The notes beneath the pieces are model-generated. The model was given only the letters and a program-made list of their open reading frames with translations, was not told where the DNA came from and ran no database searches. A DNA stretch of 64,000 bases, from positions 62,001 through 126,000 of the forward strand of contig JAWWNJ010000025.1 in the NCBI GenBank assembly GCA_037176885.1, in the 5' to 3' direction. This document shows positions 46,024-56,510 of this stretch, in pieces; the first letter of the stretch is position 1; the number at the start of each line of letters is the position of its first letter. Source of the stretch: Favolaschia claudopus (lineage: Eukaryota > Basidiomycota > Agaricomycetes > Agaricales > Mycenaceae). The translations under genes were made by a program, and so were the position numbers.

Positions 46024-46889
46024 CTAGACTTCGTCGGATTCTTCCTCCGAGCCATCGTAACCGCTGAAGTAATAGTCCGTATCGTCCCATGGCGAAATTT
46101 CCAGCAGATTAACAGGAGGGATAGACATCTTGAGCAGAGCTGCCGCTAAACGACGGAACATGCGATATTCTGTACAGAGGACGAAAGGATTAGTTCACTT
46201 GAGTATGCATGCATTGTTAGACCCACGGTAGGAATAAATGTTGTGAACAGGGACATCCCCAATCCGACCAGAATCGCAAATGCCGACGGGAGCGAGAGAC
46301 CAGGTGAACAACGGAGGCTGAGGTCGTGTAACATCTGGTACAGAACACGGAAGAAGGTCTATATGAAGGCAGCCCGCATCGTCCACCGTGCGCACAGTGG
46401 CGGGGCAGTCGATGTCGACCCCACACTGGTGAGGGATAGGGTGATCGTATTCGAAGACGAAGCCTCGATCCGTGTACTTGTGCAAAATTCGCCACATTTG
46501 GACCTGTCCATCCAATACATTGCCGGCGAGGCGCATCGAGGTGGGAGTCGCAAGCGCAACACCCTTTCTGAGCCGGTTGATCTCGAAATGCGAAAACCTA
46601 TCCCACGAGATACATCCGCGAGGAGGAGTCGAGTGGAAACCTAGTATAACGTCCACGGGGTAATCGGAGTAGGTCTCTACGACATTAATGCGCTTGCCGG
46701 CTGAGTTACGCATGGTGAGAACGCGACGGATGCCAAAGACGTCGTCATAGTCGCGATTGGAGTCGAAAACGAGATGGTAACTGCAGACTCCGCGCATGTA
46801 CGACACCACATCGTCAGCGGAGCCGTGAGCACAATAGAAATCGAGGTCATTGGGCTCAAACCCTCCGTGAAACAAGGCAGCAACCACAG
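46024..46889 (-). pseudogene. Nucleotidyltransferase-like host gene, 3' part, separated by transposon insertion
   Basis: Minus-strand frame beginning at the transposon edge: GGFEPNDLDFYC carries a D-x-D after a Gly-rich turn, as in MNT-type nucleotidyltransferase folds. Later come GKRINVVETYSDYPVDVI, FHSTPPRGCISWD and the Cys-bearing segment HQCGVDIDCPATVR with DDAGCLHIDL. A last exon with an acidic end (DGSEEESDEV) probably reaches TAG at 46,024, though the splice near 46,195 is not settled. The 5' part lies at 60.7-61.2 kb. If the element and one copy of ACCACAG are removed, the frame is continuous across the junction. The family assignment is an inference from the G-S...D-x-D pattern. Confidence 0.65.
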
Positions 46890-46952
46890 CAGCCCATATA
46901 GTTGACTTTTTACAAAAAGTACTGGGTGTAGCACAAAATGTTTTGCAAAAAC
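46890..46952 (+). repeat. Left terminal inverted repeat of the CxC2 KDZ element
   Basis: Starts CAGCCCATATAGTTGAC and ends near the GCAAAAACG block. It aligns with the reverse complement of 60,625-60,687 at most positions, sharing CCCATATA, TACTGGGTGT, AAAATGTTTT and CAAAAAC. Confidence 0.85.
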
Positions 46953-47390
46953 GTCAAGCTTTACCCAGGCTTAGTCATGCGGCCGAGGGAGACAGCGGCA
47001 TGGGCCAGCGGAGTTCAAAATCAACTGATCTGATGTAGATCAGTGCTATTTGATGGGACTCCGGCAGTTCTGCACCTCCTGCCGTTGATTGGCATTCGGC
47101 AAGCGGCATTTTCCAGTGTTTTTTTGATCGCTTCGGACTTGACTTGATAAATTGAGCACCGGGACTTTCCGGCGGGCATGTTGCGAATGAATCGGGATTT
47201 GTGAATCGGAGTTGTGGTGGCTGAGCGGTCCGGATTCCGAGTTCCGGCGCATCAATCATATGAATCAAATGATTCGATCAATTCAAGAAAACATATCACC
47301 ACCTCTTTTTTCCCCCCACTTCAGGATACCCAGCAACGGCGGGCTCGCTGCTTCCCCTCCTTATTCACCCCTCCAAACCCTTCCACTCCT

Positions 47391-49961
47391 TCAACCACTA
47401 GCCCCCACCTCCGTTTCACCATTCTGCATACCACCGGCACCATTTCCGCTTTCGGCAGCACTGGTAGGTTGCGTCAATCAATGGCAGGTACGGTGGGGTT
47501 GGATATTATGAATCTATACTTACTCGAGTCTTTCCAGGACCCAGCGCAGATCCTTCACCCCTTCTACCCAATCGTTCGCCACCGGATCCTTCCACCCCAC
47601 GCCGCCATTCGTTTTCAATGCGTCCCTCCACCAGCGCAGGCAAATAAGTACGTTCAGCAAGCCGTTTTTACCCGTTTGCTTGCTCAACGCAACCCAGTCG
47701 CCCTCCCCGTCCCTCTTGAGCCTCAATTTACCTGTCACTCGACCCCGCCACCCAGGATTCATCTCTACCCAATATTTCCACCACGTCGAGGCGAAGGCGT
47801 AGACATCGAGGATCGCGGGTTGAGGGCCACCGACGCGCGCGCGATTAATCCACCCTTTGACCTCGTTGGGACGGAAATTCGTTGCCATCCCCTTAGCCTA
47901 CAAATCTAACCGTTAAATTCGTTCGTCAGAAAGCAACCCTCGGCTTACCGGCCCCTTGAAATCAGCCCGCTCCTCCAGCCTCCACCACAGCGCCACAATT
48001 TCATTCCAATCGTCACCCGCGTCCCCGTCGAGGAGCTGGGCCTTGGCATCGGTGGCCCAGTTGGGCACACCGTTCTCATCCTCTCCCGGTGGAACGCGTT
48101 TTTTCGCCGCCCGCACCGGCACCGCACCCCCGCCCTCGTCGTCGTCGTCGCACTCGTTTGGCTTTCGACGCTTCGCCCCCGGTTCCTCACCTCCGCTCGC
48201 CGGTCGTTTATTAGCGCTTCTGAGCTCCGCCATCAGTTCCGCAATTTCGGGCAGGACGACGCCCTCTTTCATCTTCTCGTCCACCCGCGCTAGGTTTGTC
48301 GCGCGAACGCGCGAAATCTGCGTCCCGACTTCCAACTCCCGCACGCGAACCCCTTGCGATGCGCTCGGCAGGCTTTTGACGGCGCGTATGAGCGGCGAGC
48401 CGACGCCGGGCAATGCGATGAGACGCGCCTCCCAATCATCGTCGTCGTCGTCGTCATCACCGCCGCCGACGCCCTCCCCGTCTTCCTCGTACTCCTCCTC
48501 GTCCTCGTCTTCGCCTTCCTCATCTCCATCCTCATCCCCCTCGTCCCCATCGCCCTCGCCTCCTTCGTCGTCATCTTCGTCTTCGTCCGTCTCACTTGCG
48601 CTGTCCGCATCGCTTTTGCGAGCCGCCTTCTTAGCCGTCTTCTTCCCGCGCCCTTGGCTGCGGGTAGGCGGGACATCCTTCTTCCCGCGCCCTCGGCTGC
48701 GGGTACGCGGGGCATCCGGCGGGACACACGGTGCGGTTAGCGGCGCTGGTACGGTTAGCGGCGCTGGTACGGTTAGCGGCGCTGGTACGGTTGGCGAGTC
48801 TTCGCTGGCGGATGCGTTCGTTGGAAGGGTGTCTTTAGGCTGAAGGGGGCCCGTTGCGCTGGGTTCATTCGCTGAAAGTCCCCGTATCAGTCGGTGGTCA
48901 GCGAAGGTGCGAACGCGCCTACCGGCAGCAACAAGGTAGTTCATCCAATGTTGCATCAGCCCTTTGAACGCCGGCGGATCCCATGCGGTGAAATCCAGGC
49001 CTTGCGTCCCAGGGGCCTTCGCGTGCATGCAGCGCATGTCGAATTTGCCGTTGGCCACCATAGCCCCCGACATTAGAAGGATTTGGCAACCGGTGATAGC
49101 TCGTAGGGAGTCGAGGAGGGGCTGAACGGTTGCGGCGAGTCGCGTGCGAGCTCTTTCTGCTGGTGAGTGACATTGTGTTTGCTGATTACAATGAACTTAC
49201 TCCTTCTGCAATTCCGTATCAGTAACCGCGTCCGCCTCGACCTCAGCGCACGCCTCGTACGCCCGCATTGCCGCCTCATACTCCTTCTCCGCCCTCGCCT
49301 TCAAATCCTCTTTGAACTCGTCCGACTCATTCATGAGCAGCTCGCGCGCGATTGCCGCCCGTTCAGCAATCGATTTACCTTGGCCCACTAATCCTGGAAA
49401 CCGCTCTTCACAAACCTTGTTTATCTCATCGTTTTTCGCCTCGTCTTGCATGTACGCCTGATAGAGCGGTATACGCTTTGGGGCGTGTTCTTCGATGTGG
49501 CTCATCTGGCGCAGCCATTTCGCGAATGGGTTCCTCGCGCCCGGCTTGTTAGTCCGCCTGTACGACATCCACCGCTTCATCTTCTACGCGCGCGACACAA
49601 TCGTCAGCGCTGCCTTCCACGCGACGAATTCAATCCCATCACTCACCGCCTCTGTTTCTTCCATGGTCGTTTTCTTCAGCTCTACTTCCTCCCCGGTCAG
49701 CTCGCCGTCCGTCTTTCCGTAGCCTTGAAGGCCCTCTGGCGGTTCCACGTCCATGGGCAGATCCCAGGGAAAGCGCTTCCAGTACCCGTTAAACAACCCA
49801 GGCCAGAAATCACGCGTTTTCTTTTTGTTGGACGCAGCACAGAAATCCTCGACTTTGCTGATCAAGTAATCGCGCCGCGTGCCTTTGAAATCGCCAGGAT
49901 TTCCGCGTTTCTTTGGGGCGTCGGCGTCGGTGGCTTTTTTGTTTTTGTTCTTCTTTGCCAT
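47391..49961 (-). CDS. KDZ-associated large accessory protein, with one in-frame stop
   Basis: Four exons, 49,961-49,201, 49,152-47,949, 47,897-47,524 and 47,460-47,391, join in phase to 802 codons. The only defect is TAG at 49,586-49,584 (codon 126), followed in the same frame by KMKRWMSYRRTNKPGARNPF. The N-terminus is Lys-rich, then GNPGDFKGTRRDYLISKVEDF and FWPGLFNGYWKRFPWDLP, a pattern I recognise from many agaricomycete transposon-linked proteins. Next are a helical region, QPLLDSLRAITGCQILLMSG, a VPAPLT tandem repeat (18-bp units), a long acidic tract (about 48.43-48.60 kb) and a final W-rich domain (STWWKYWVEMNPGWR). Its biochemical role is unknown. The stop probably disables it unless read through. 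Confidence 0.65.
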
Positions 49962-50412
49962 GGGCGGTGGTTTTCGCAGACGGTGGATGGGAAGCGAGGA
50001 ATGGGCTAACTTTACATACTTACACCCCCGTCGATTTCCACCCAAACTACGCCACACCCCCGCCTCAGCCCTTACTTTAATTCTCTTACTTACTTGACTT
50101 ATTTCCGATCCTTTTTTTAATATACAAGAAATGCATTTATTCACAACAAAGAAAGCTAAGTACAAAGAACAGGAAAAAGAACAGGAAATAGCGAGAGCAA
50201 GATAGTACGATGCATCAGTCCAGGAAACACAGGGATAACAAACACAGGGATAACATGACGGAACGCGAGGGCGGAGGAGTCCAAGAAAGGGGGTGGGGGA
50301 AGTGGATAGGGTGCAGCACAACAACAAGATAGTCTAGTCCATGTATACGCGACGATGATAGCAGTAGTATTGTATGTACGAGGGCGGGCGAACCGAACGA
50401 GGGGCGGGAGAA

Positions 50413-51720
50413 CTACGCCGAGCTTGAAGCGGCGGGGTGAGTGGACGCGACAGCGCCCCAGTTATGCATGCTCGCAAGCTCGAGCTCGTCGACGGAGGAG
50501 ATGAGGGTGAACATACTCCCCATCCCATGCGCCTGCGCCGCCGCAACAGCGTCCCGAGGGTCGTCCCAAGACCCATACCTCAACCCCTTGACAGCCCACA
50601 TGAGACGCGGCGCGCAGATCTCATCGTCCGCCCCGACGAACGCCGCCGCATACTCGTCGTCGTCGTCGTCCATGTCGATCGCACTCAGGGTGCGCGGCGA
50701 CGAGCGCGGCGAAGCTGTGGTCGAAGGGAGTTCCATGTCGGACAGAAAGCCCGACGAAACGGACGATATGTCGGTGAGAATATCGGACACGCGGCTGAGG
50801 GAAGACGAGGACGCGCGGCGGTGACGGTGAGAAGACGCGGTCGAGGGCGGCGCGGTGGGGGAGGTATGCGAGTACATGGGGGACCGGTACAAGATAGGCG
50901 GTGGCGGCGTGATCCCCAGATCAGCCAGCGGCGAGATCGTAGGGAATGGGGCGGGAAAGGAGGAGGGCGATCTGACCGGTCGGAGGGGAGAAGGGGAGAC
51001 GCTTGAAGGAATGGAAGGTGATGAGAAGGGGGAGCCGAGGCCGGGGGCGGGCTGAGTTCCTGGTTGGGGCGTAACGGGTGGCCGCGAACGTGCGATCTTG
51101 GGAGAGGGCGGCGCACGCGAAGCTGCGCGCGGAATCAACGACGGTGTCGGCGCGTCCTGCGTCGACGCGCCCACGGGAGACCAAGGCCTGAAGGTGGAGG
51201 GGCATGGCGGAGGCGAACAAACGGAGGGGGAGACCAAGGGGAGGTAGGAAGCGACCGCTGTGCGTAAGGACATGCCAAAGTGCACGGGGGTGGGTGCAGC
51301 GAAGCCGGGGGGAAGGGTGAAGTCGGGGCAGCCATTGCCGTGGAGGTCGTCGTGAAACCCCCGCCACACCTGCTCAGCCTCCTCCCAAGTCTTCACCGCC
51401 TTGCGCTGGTAGCCTGAAAAGCCATTGGTTTCGCGGTTGGCCCTGGCGCTAAAAAGGAGAAAAAAAGTCAGTCGTCGCAGCCCAAGGTGAAAATGAAACA
51501 CTTACGCGGAAGTGAAGATACCACCACCGCAATGGGCCAAGCCCAGGACGTAGTACCGCTTGTTGGGGTCGTGGTCAACCATCCAGGTTTTCTCGTCGCC
51601 TTTTTCGGGGTAGTAATAAGGGAGGCAGCGACCGCCAGGTCTTGGAGGGTTCGATGGGGGGAACGACAAGATGTCGCGGATGCCTTGCGCGTCCAGTGGG
51701 TGAGGATAGTCGTCGTTCAT
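50413..51720 (-). CDS. RNase H1 N-terminal (viroplasmin-type) domain protein
   Basis: Exons 51,720-51,506 and 51,448-50,413 join in phase to 416 aa. Across the junction the domain reads YYVLGLAHCGGGIFTS, then NGFSGYQRKAVKTWEEAEQVW: strand, G-I-F-T-S turn, N-G-F-S-G and W-E-E-A helix of the RNase H1 hybrid-binding domain. The long C-terminus is Pro/Ser-rich and disordered-looking (about residues 140-290) and ends with an acidic stretch and a conserved-looking W-A-V-K-G-L-R-Y-G-S-W segment. No nuclease domain is seen. It has the same domain as the gene at 2.6-3.3 kb in the other KDZ element but a different tail. Role unknown; RNA-DNA hybrid binding is inferred from the family. Confidence 0.68.
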
Positions 51721-51889
51721 TTTTTTTTGCAAAGAAGGGGGGGTAGTTTTTTGTAAAAGGTTCTGGGTAAAGAGGCGATAAAGTGCGTACGAGTCACCTG
51801 CGAAGCTATATAGCTTCGCTGCGCCACATTCCCGCGGTAAGTGCGGTCCCAATACCCTCCCAAAAACCTCCAAGTTCCCCCGCACCACA

Positions 51890-52545
51890 ATGTCCAACGG
51901 CGACCATAACATCAAAGACGACGGAGGGGAGAGGTGAGAGACTGTGAGAACATTCACGGAGATGTCATATCGGCTAACAAACCGCATAGCCATCACCCCG
52001 AAGAGGCTTTCCTCTCCGGTCCCCTACGCGAAATGCAGGCAGGCTCTCGCCAGAACACTCTCGCATATGGATACCCGCCTCCCGAAACTACCTTCCAGAC
52101 TACCCTCGGTGGCCTCCGCACTCGCCTTCACGACCTTCGCACCGTCGAGAAACCCATGGACGGCATGGAGTCGACCATGCACGATCTCTTCTCAGCAATC
52201 CGCGCAGACAAAATGGAGCTTTATGCTCAGGAGAACGCCTCTGTAGCTGACGACAACGCCTCGTCCGTCGCGGTAGAAGATCACGCCAGCGATAAAAGTC
52301 CCAGCGAAACCGACAGCGCGACCGCCCAACACGACGCCGACATGCAGGAAATCGACGCCGCCGAGCTTGCGTGGACCCGCCTTATGGCTACCTTGCGCAA
52401 ACTGGACGACCTGCGTGGCCGCTCCGACGTCAGGGAGGAACTCAAGGGTGTCCTTCGCGAGCTGTGAGTTCTACCCTGCACATCGCGTTCATTCCCTGAC
52501 ACATTCACATTTTTTAGGCAGGCGATGCGCGGCACGTTCAATTAA
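51890..52545 (+). CDS. Small helical protein of unknown function (KDZ cargo)
   Basis: Exons 51,890-51,933, 51,990-52,463 and 52,518-52,545 join in phase to 181 aa. The protein is Asp/Glu/Ser-rich with helical segments (GLRTRLHDLRTVEKPMDGME; AWTRLMATLRKLDDLRGR). It is divergent to the RNase H1-N gene, sharing an upstream region of about 170 bases, so the two may be co-regulated. No family is recognised. Confidence 0.6.
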
Positions 52546-52744
52546 CATCATACGTCGTAGCTATTTCTTGAATCGTAAACAGCCTAGCCACAGAATGTAA
52601 TGTAAAATGTATATCGCAACAATCTTCAGTCTTCAGTATCAGGAGCATTGACTTTGAGTAAGGTACTACATACTACAAGTATATTCAAGGGAAATTCAAG
52701 GACGTTAGTTTAAAGTAGAAAAAGGTGGAGATATGGGAGGGATA

Positions 52745-52828
52745 AGGGACTGCGGGATTCGAACCCACCACGCCCGCATATGAACGTTTCCTTTGAACAA
52801 CGGCTATATACCAGTCACCCAAGTCCCC
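52745..52828 (-). tRNA. tRNA-like gene, type II (possibly Leu, anticodon CAA)
   Basis: 84 nt on the minus strand. The acceptor stem pairs GGGGACT with AGTCCCT; the T arm is GTGGG-TTCGAAT-CCCGC. A D-loop with GG is present, and the length fits a long-variable-arm tRNA. The best anticodon loop is TTCAAAG (CAA), but the anticodon stem has mismatches, so it may be a tRNA pseudogene or have a small intron that I could not place. Confidence 0.5.
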
Positions 52829-52976
52829 GTGATGGAGTGAGGGAACTCTTTTCAGTCCCTACCGCAATGTTATAGTAAGTAACCACAATCTTATAGTAAG
52901 TATATAGTAGATATACAAGGGAACCAAAATACATTTGCGGGATGAAGTACATTCAAGCGTATATACTGTGAGCTGA

Positions 52977-53578
52977 CTACGACGTCGACGCGACCCTAGT
53001 GGCGGTTTGTTGAGGTCGTTGGCGTGCGGGCGTCGATGCAGCGATCGACGCGGCTATCTTTTCCCGCCTCGCCGCTCGCTCCAGCCAACTGTTGGGCCCG
53101 TATTTCTCGATATATGCCCTGTAGATATGTTAGCAATGCAATGGATGAAACAAAAATGAAACGCACATCGCCCTGCGGTCGACCTGCCTGCTACGCAAGC
53201 GCCCTGCCTTCCCCTCGCGATATCGTGCATCAGCCGCTCGCGCTCTTTCCCGATATTGAGCGCGATCCTCCGGATTTTCGGCGAGAAGAGCGCGACGCCT
53301 TCAGACAGATGGGTCAATGATCAGTGAGCTGGCAGAGAGCTTACCGAGCCATGCGCTCCCGAGCCTTCTCCCTCAGTGCTGCCTGATTTCTGAGTGAAAG
53401 AGAATGTCAGTCGGGGAAATGAAAACAAGCAAAACGGCACTTACTTGACGCGATATCGCGCCATAGCGGCTAGCTGCGCAGGTGTACATCCTTCCTCTTG
53501 CGTGTGACTCCCTCGGGGAGATTTTCGTCGGCGTTTTGAGGGCACGGGGCAGTTTTCGTCGTGAGTGCTGTTTGGCAT
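52977..53578 (-). CDS. Small basic protein with repeated basic-helix pattern (KDZ cargo)
   Basis: Four exons, 53,578-53,445, 53,389-53,345, 53,298-53,167 and 53,118-52,977, join in phase to 150 aa. The pattern is RYRVKNQAALREKARERMAR, followed by a second unit LLAENPEDRAQYRERARAADA and a third basic helix. The C-terminus is Arg/Ala/Ser-rich after KYGPNSWLERAARREK. This kind of basic-helix protein is common beside agaricomycete TET/KDZ genes; it resembles a basic region but lacks a clear leucine zipper. It could bind DNA or RNA (inference). It is related in pattern to the decayed gene at 1711-2416. Confidence 0.68.
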
Positions 53579-54143
53579 TCCTGAGACGCGTTGGGGTCAA
53601 ATTGTCGGTCCAGGGTAGCCGTAGATAGTATTAGAGACCTAGTTGGGCGAGCGAGCGAGGTGGAAAGAAAAGGTGACGAAAGGGTAGGGTGGGTTGGTGG
53701 AGTGTTGGTGGAAGTCAAGTGCGATCCATGTACTGATCATTCACTTCGGGTTTGGAAATTCAAAGCTTACCTCGCTTTTTTGTACGCTTCACAAAAATCT
53801 CAAAATATTCCTAGCGTCAGGTAAGCCCTTGAGTAGTGGTCGTGTGCATTTTCAGGCTTGTGGGTGCTGAATTGAGCACCGAGCTCACCGTCCGAGCATC
53901 GAGGAGTGATCGAGTTCGCTATAGCCAAAATGGGCCGTAACGGGTTCGCTATACGAGTTCGCCATATCGCGACCCGAGTTCGCCATATCGCTGTCTCATC
54001 CGGCATCCCGAGTAATTACAAACGTTCATATGTATTGCGTACGGGTTGGGATATCTACAGGGCGTAACCTAGGCGTATACTAGCACGACAATGTCTACAA
54101 AAAGGCGTATAGGGTAAGAAATTGTCCGTAAAGCAACCGCGAT
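53579..54143. other. Intergenic region inside the KDZ element
   Basis: Between the small basic gene and the 3' end of the TET/JBP gene. Around 53,940-54,000 the phrase CGAGTTCGCCATATCG recurs with variants (GGGTTCGCTATACGAGTTCGCCATATCG...), a short degenerate repeat. No gene is recognised. Confidence 0.45.
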
Positions 54144-55956
54144 TCAAAGTGTGGTAGTGGGGCCTTCCCATTTACTATACATCTTGATTCCATCGGCCCA
54201 CCGACGCTCGCGGTCCCTGCGGCGCTGCTCCCGCTCTTCCGGGGTGGTGGTCTTGGATGCGTTGATGTCCTTGTCGGTGCGAAATTTGTTGTACACCCAG
54301 CGGAAAAGGCCGGCGGGGGTATATTGCGTGAAGGAGAAGCGAGTCTCATGCGGGGCGATGTTGACGTTGGAATGACGGAGGATGGCGGAGGGGATGAGTA
54401 TGGTGGCGCCGGGGGGAAATCTGATGATGAGCTTGAGGTCCCAAAGGACGAGATGGCCGCCGCGGTCGGGGTCGTAATCCCCCAGCGCCGTTATCGCACA
54501 CCAGCCCCAGGCTAGGTTGCGGAAGTCGATATGGGGGAGCGTGACGGTGGCGGGGCCGAAATTAAAGGTGGTGGTGGAGAAAACGGAGAGTCCGCGAGGA
54601 AGATTGCGGCGGATTTTGGGGTCGTTGGCGCAGATTTTGTCGAACTCGGTGGTGTAGAAGGTGTGCAGCTGTTTCGCGAACGCTGAGAAGATCACTGGGG
54701 TTGGGTGAGCGGGGTTCAGGCGCTAGGGGTGGGAAACGTACTGTTCGTGAACCCTGCAATGCGGCGGAAGGGTTTGGAGGCGAAAAGAGAGGCGAGGACG
54801 GCGGCGTTGGCCACCGACAGTGCAAGATTCTGCGGATGGACCTGCCCTCCACCCATCGATGCCCCAGCGCTCTTGAATGCGTGACCCCCGCGGCGAGCGG
54901 TGCTTTTGCCCGACAGGCGCTTGCGTCGCCAGCGGGGTTCGGTCCACATGTCGATGGCGGCGGCCTGCATCTTCTCCGCAGCGGGGACGGCAACGTCGGC
55001 GACCCAATCGTCTTTGCCGTTGTCGGGGAATCCTGCGAGGCAGAAGAAGATGTTGTTGTCGGCGTCGACAACCGGGGTCGGAGCGCCCTGCCAACCGTAG
55101 ACGCGGAACTCGCTGTCAGAGGCGAGGAGTTTCTTGAGATCAAAAGTGCGGGCGTCCTTCTCGTCCTGGCGCACCGCTTGCCAACCTGAAGACGCGATGG
55201 GCGCATGGAACTCCTGCCCCACGCGAACCTCGAGAGCGAACGCGACGGCGCGACGGAGGCGGGTGAGAGCGACGCTCTTGAAGGCGGTACCGGCTTTGAC
55301 TTGGCGTTGCTCGCGCTCGTCGCTGCGGACCCGTCGGTCCCGGGCACGTTTCTTCGCGAGTTTATTCGCTTGGACGTCGGGTCGACTCGAGCGAGGTTTT
55401 TTGGGGGTGGTGTTGGGGGCGGGGGTGGTTTTGGGCCGGGTCGAGGCGGCGCTTTTGCAAGCGGTGGCGATTTGCGCGGCGGCGGTGGCAAGGGCACTCT
55501 GAATCTTCTTGCGGGGAGCGCAGCGGATTACGGAGCCGGGCATCGCCGTGCCGACGATTGGCGGAGTTGTCGGTTGGCCGTTGCGCGGGATGCGGATGAT
55601 TGAGCCTTTGGGTGCGCTCGACGTAACCACGTCCGCCGCGGGGGCATCGACTTCGTCGTCGGACTCGTCCTCGTCGGACGCCGTGTCTGACTCGGTATCG
55701 GAATCCGGGCCCTCTTCGCGACGGGCAAGTAGTTCACTGATGCGAATATTGGGCAACGAAAGGGCGACGGTGGAGGAAAGCGAGAACGGGCTGAACTCGA
55801 CCCCCGAACGCGTGCGCCGTTCTGATAAAGCGTGTTAGCAAAACGTTAATAGCGGTGGAGAAAGGTTGGGGGGATCGGTTTCCGCGACTCCAAAGGTCGG
55901 AGCGGCGTACTAGCGGAGGAGGGTGGGGACATCTGGAACGCACCGGAAGTAGACAT
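54144..55956 (-). CDS. TET/JBP-family 2-oxoglutarate/Fe(II) dioxygenase
   Basis: The catalytic exon 54,694-54,144 joins in phase to a long exon ending at 54,742. A 5' exon probably starts at ATG 55,956, with an acceptor near 55,830. The catalytic domain shows H-x-D in LPHIDFRNLAWGW, the distal His in AILRHSNV and the 2-oxoglutarate Arg in ETRFSFTQY. The N-terminal half has an acidic stretch, a Lys/Arg-rich patch (NKLAKKRARDRRVRSDER) and a conserved domain around FRVYGWQGAP. All metal and cosubstrate ligands are present. It is divergent from the transposase gene, sharing a control region of about 550 bases. Likely substrate: 5-methylcytosine in transposon or host DNA (family knowledge). Confidence 0.85.
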
Positions 55957-56178
55957 TTCAAGTTGGGGGGAAAAGCGATGGGTGGGGGGCTCGTCGAGTT
56001 GCAATAGGCTGATAAAGGTGGGCGGTTGCGGGTTTCATGTGGATTCATGTCGATTTGCATGTGGTTTCAAGAGACAAGAAAGTGAAGCGGAGTAAGCGAC
56101 GTTGGCGAAGTTGTTGGGAACATGTTCCGGTTTGCCGAGTAGCCAAGACAGCGTGACGAAAGCAAAAAAGTGAGCCCT

Positions 56179-56217
56179 CAATACCAGCCTTGGGCCCTCA
56201 TCCCAAGGCTGGTATTG
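56179..56217. promoter_or_regulatory. 16-bp perfect inverted repeat between divergent TET/JBP and transposase genes
   Basis: CAATACCAGCCTTGGG, a 7-base loop, then CCCAAGGCTGGTATTG. It is a perfect 16-bp stem centred in the roughly 550-base gap between the divergent genes. It could be an operator for a dimeric protein or form a cruciform. Downstream, at about 56,320-56,370, a short direct repeat (CCGCCCAAT-ACG) also occurs. Confidence 0.7.
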
Positions 56218-56510
56218 GGGATTTGAGTAGCACTTTGAAACGAAGCTTTCACAAAAAGATCTGGGTAGACGGGAGTGATGCTTGTTTGGGTGCCGTTGAT
56301 TCAGTGTCGTAAGCACTCCAGAACCGCCCAATCACGAAACTAGTCCAGACCCGCCCAATGACGCAAGTGGTCTGGCCTTGTCCAGACTGATCGGCGTACC
56401 GGACTGTCGGAAGTTTCGGCTTGGACTTGTCGGTTTGCGAAATCTGACCCGGAGACGCGTTATTTACCCTTATTTTCTTTCTTTGCTTACTTGGCTGCTG
56501 AGGCTACGAA

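Noticed and set aside
47956..48843. Long plus-strand Ser/Pro-rich open frame
   Set aside because: It is the complement of the acidic and Pro/Ala-rich repeats of the minus-strand accessory gene, with no family signal.
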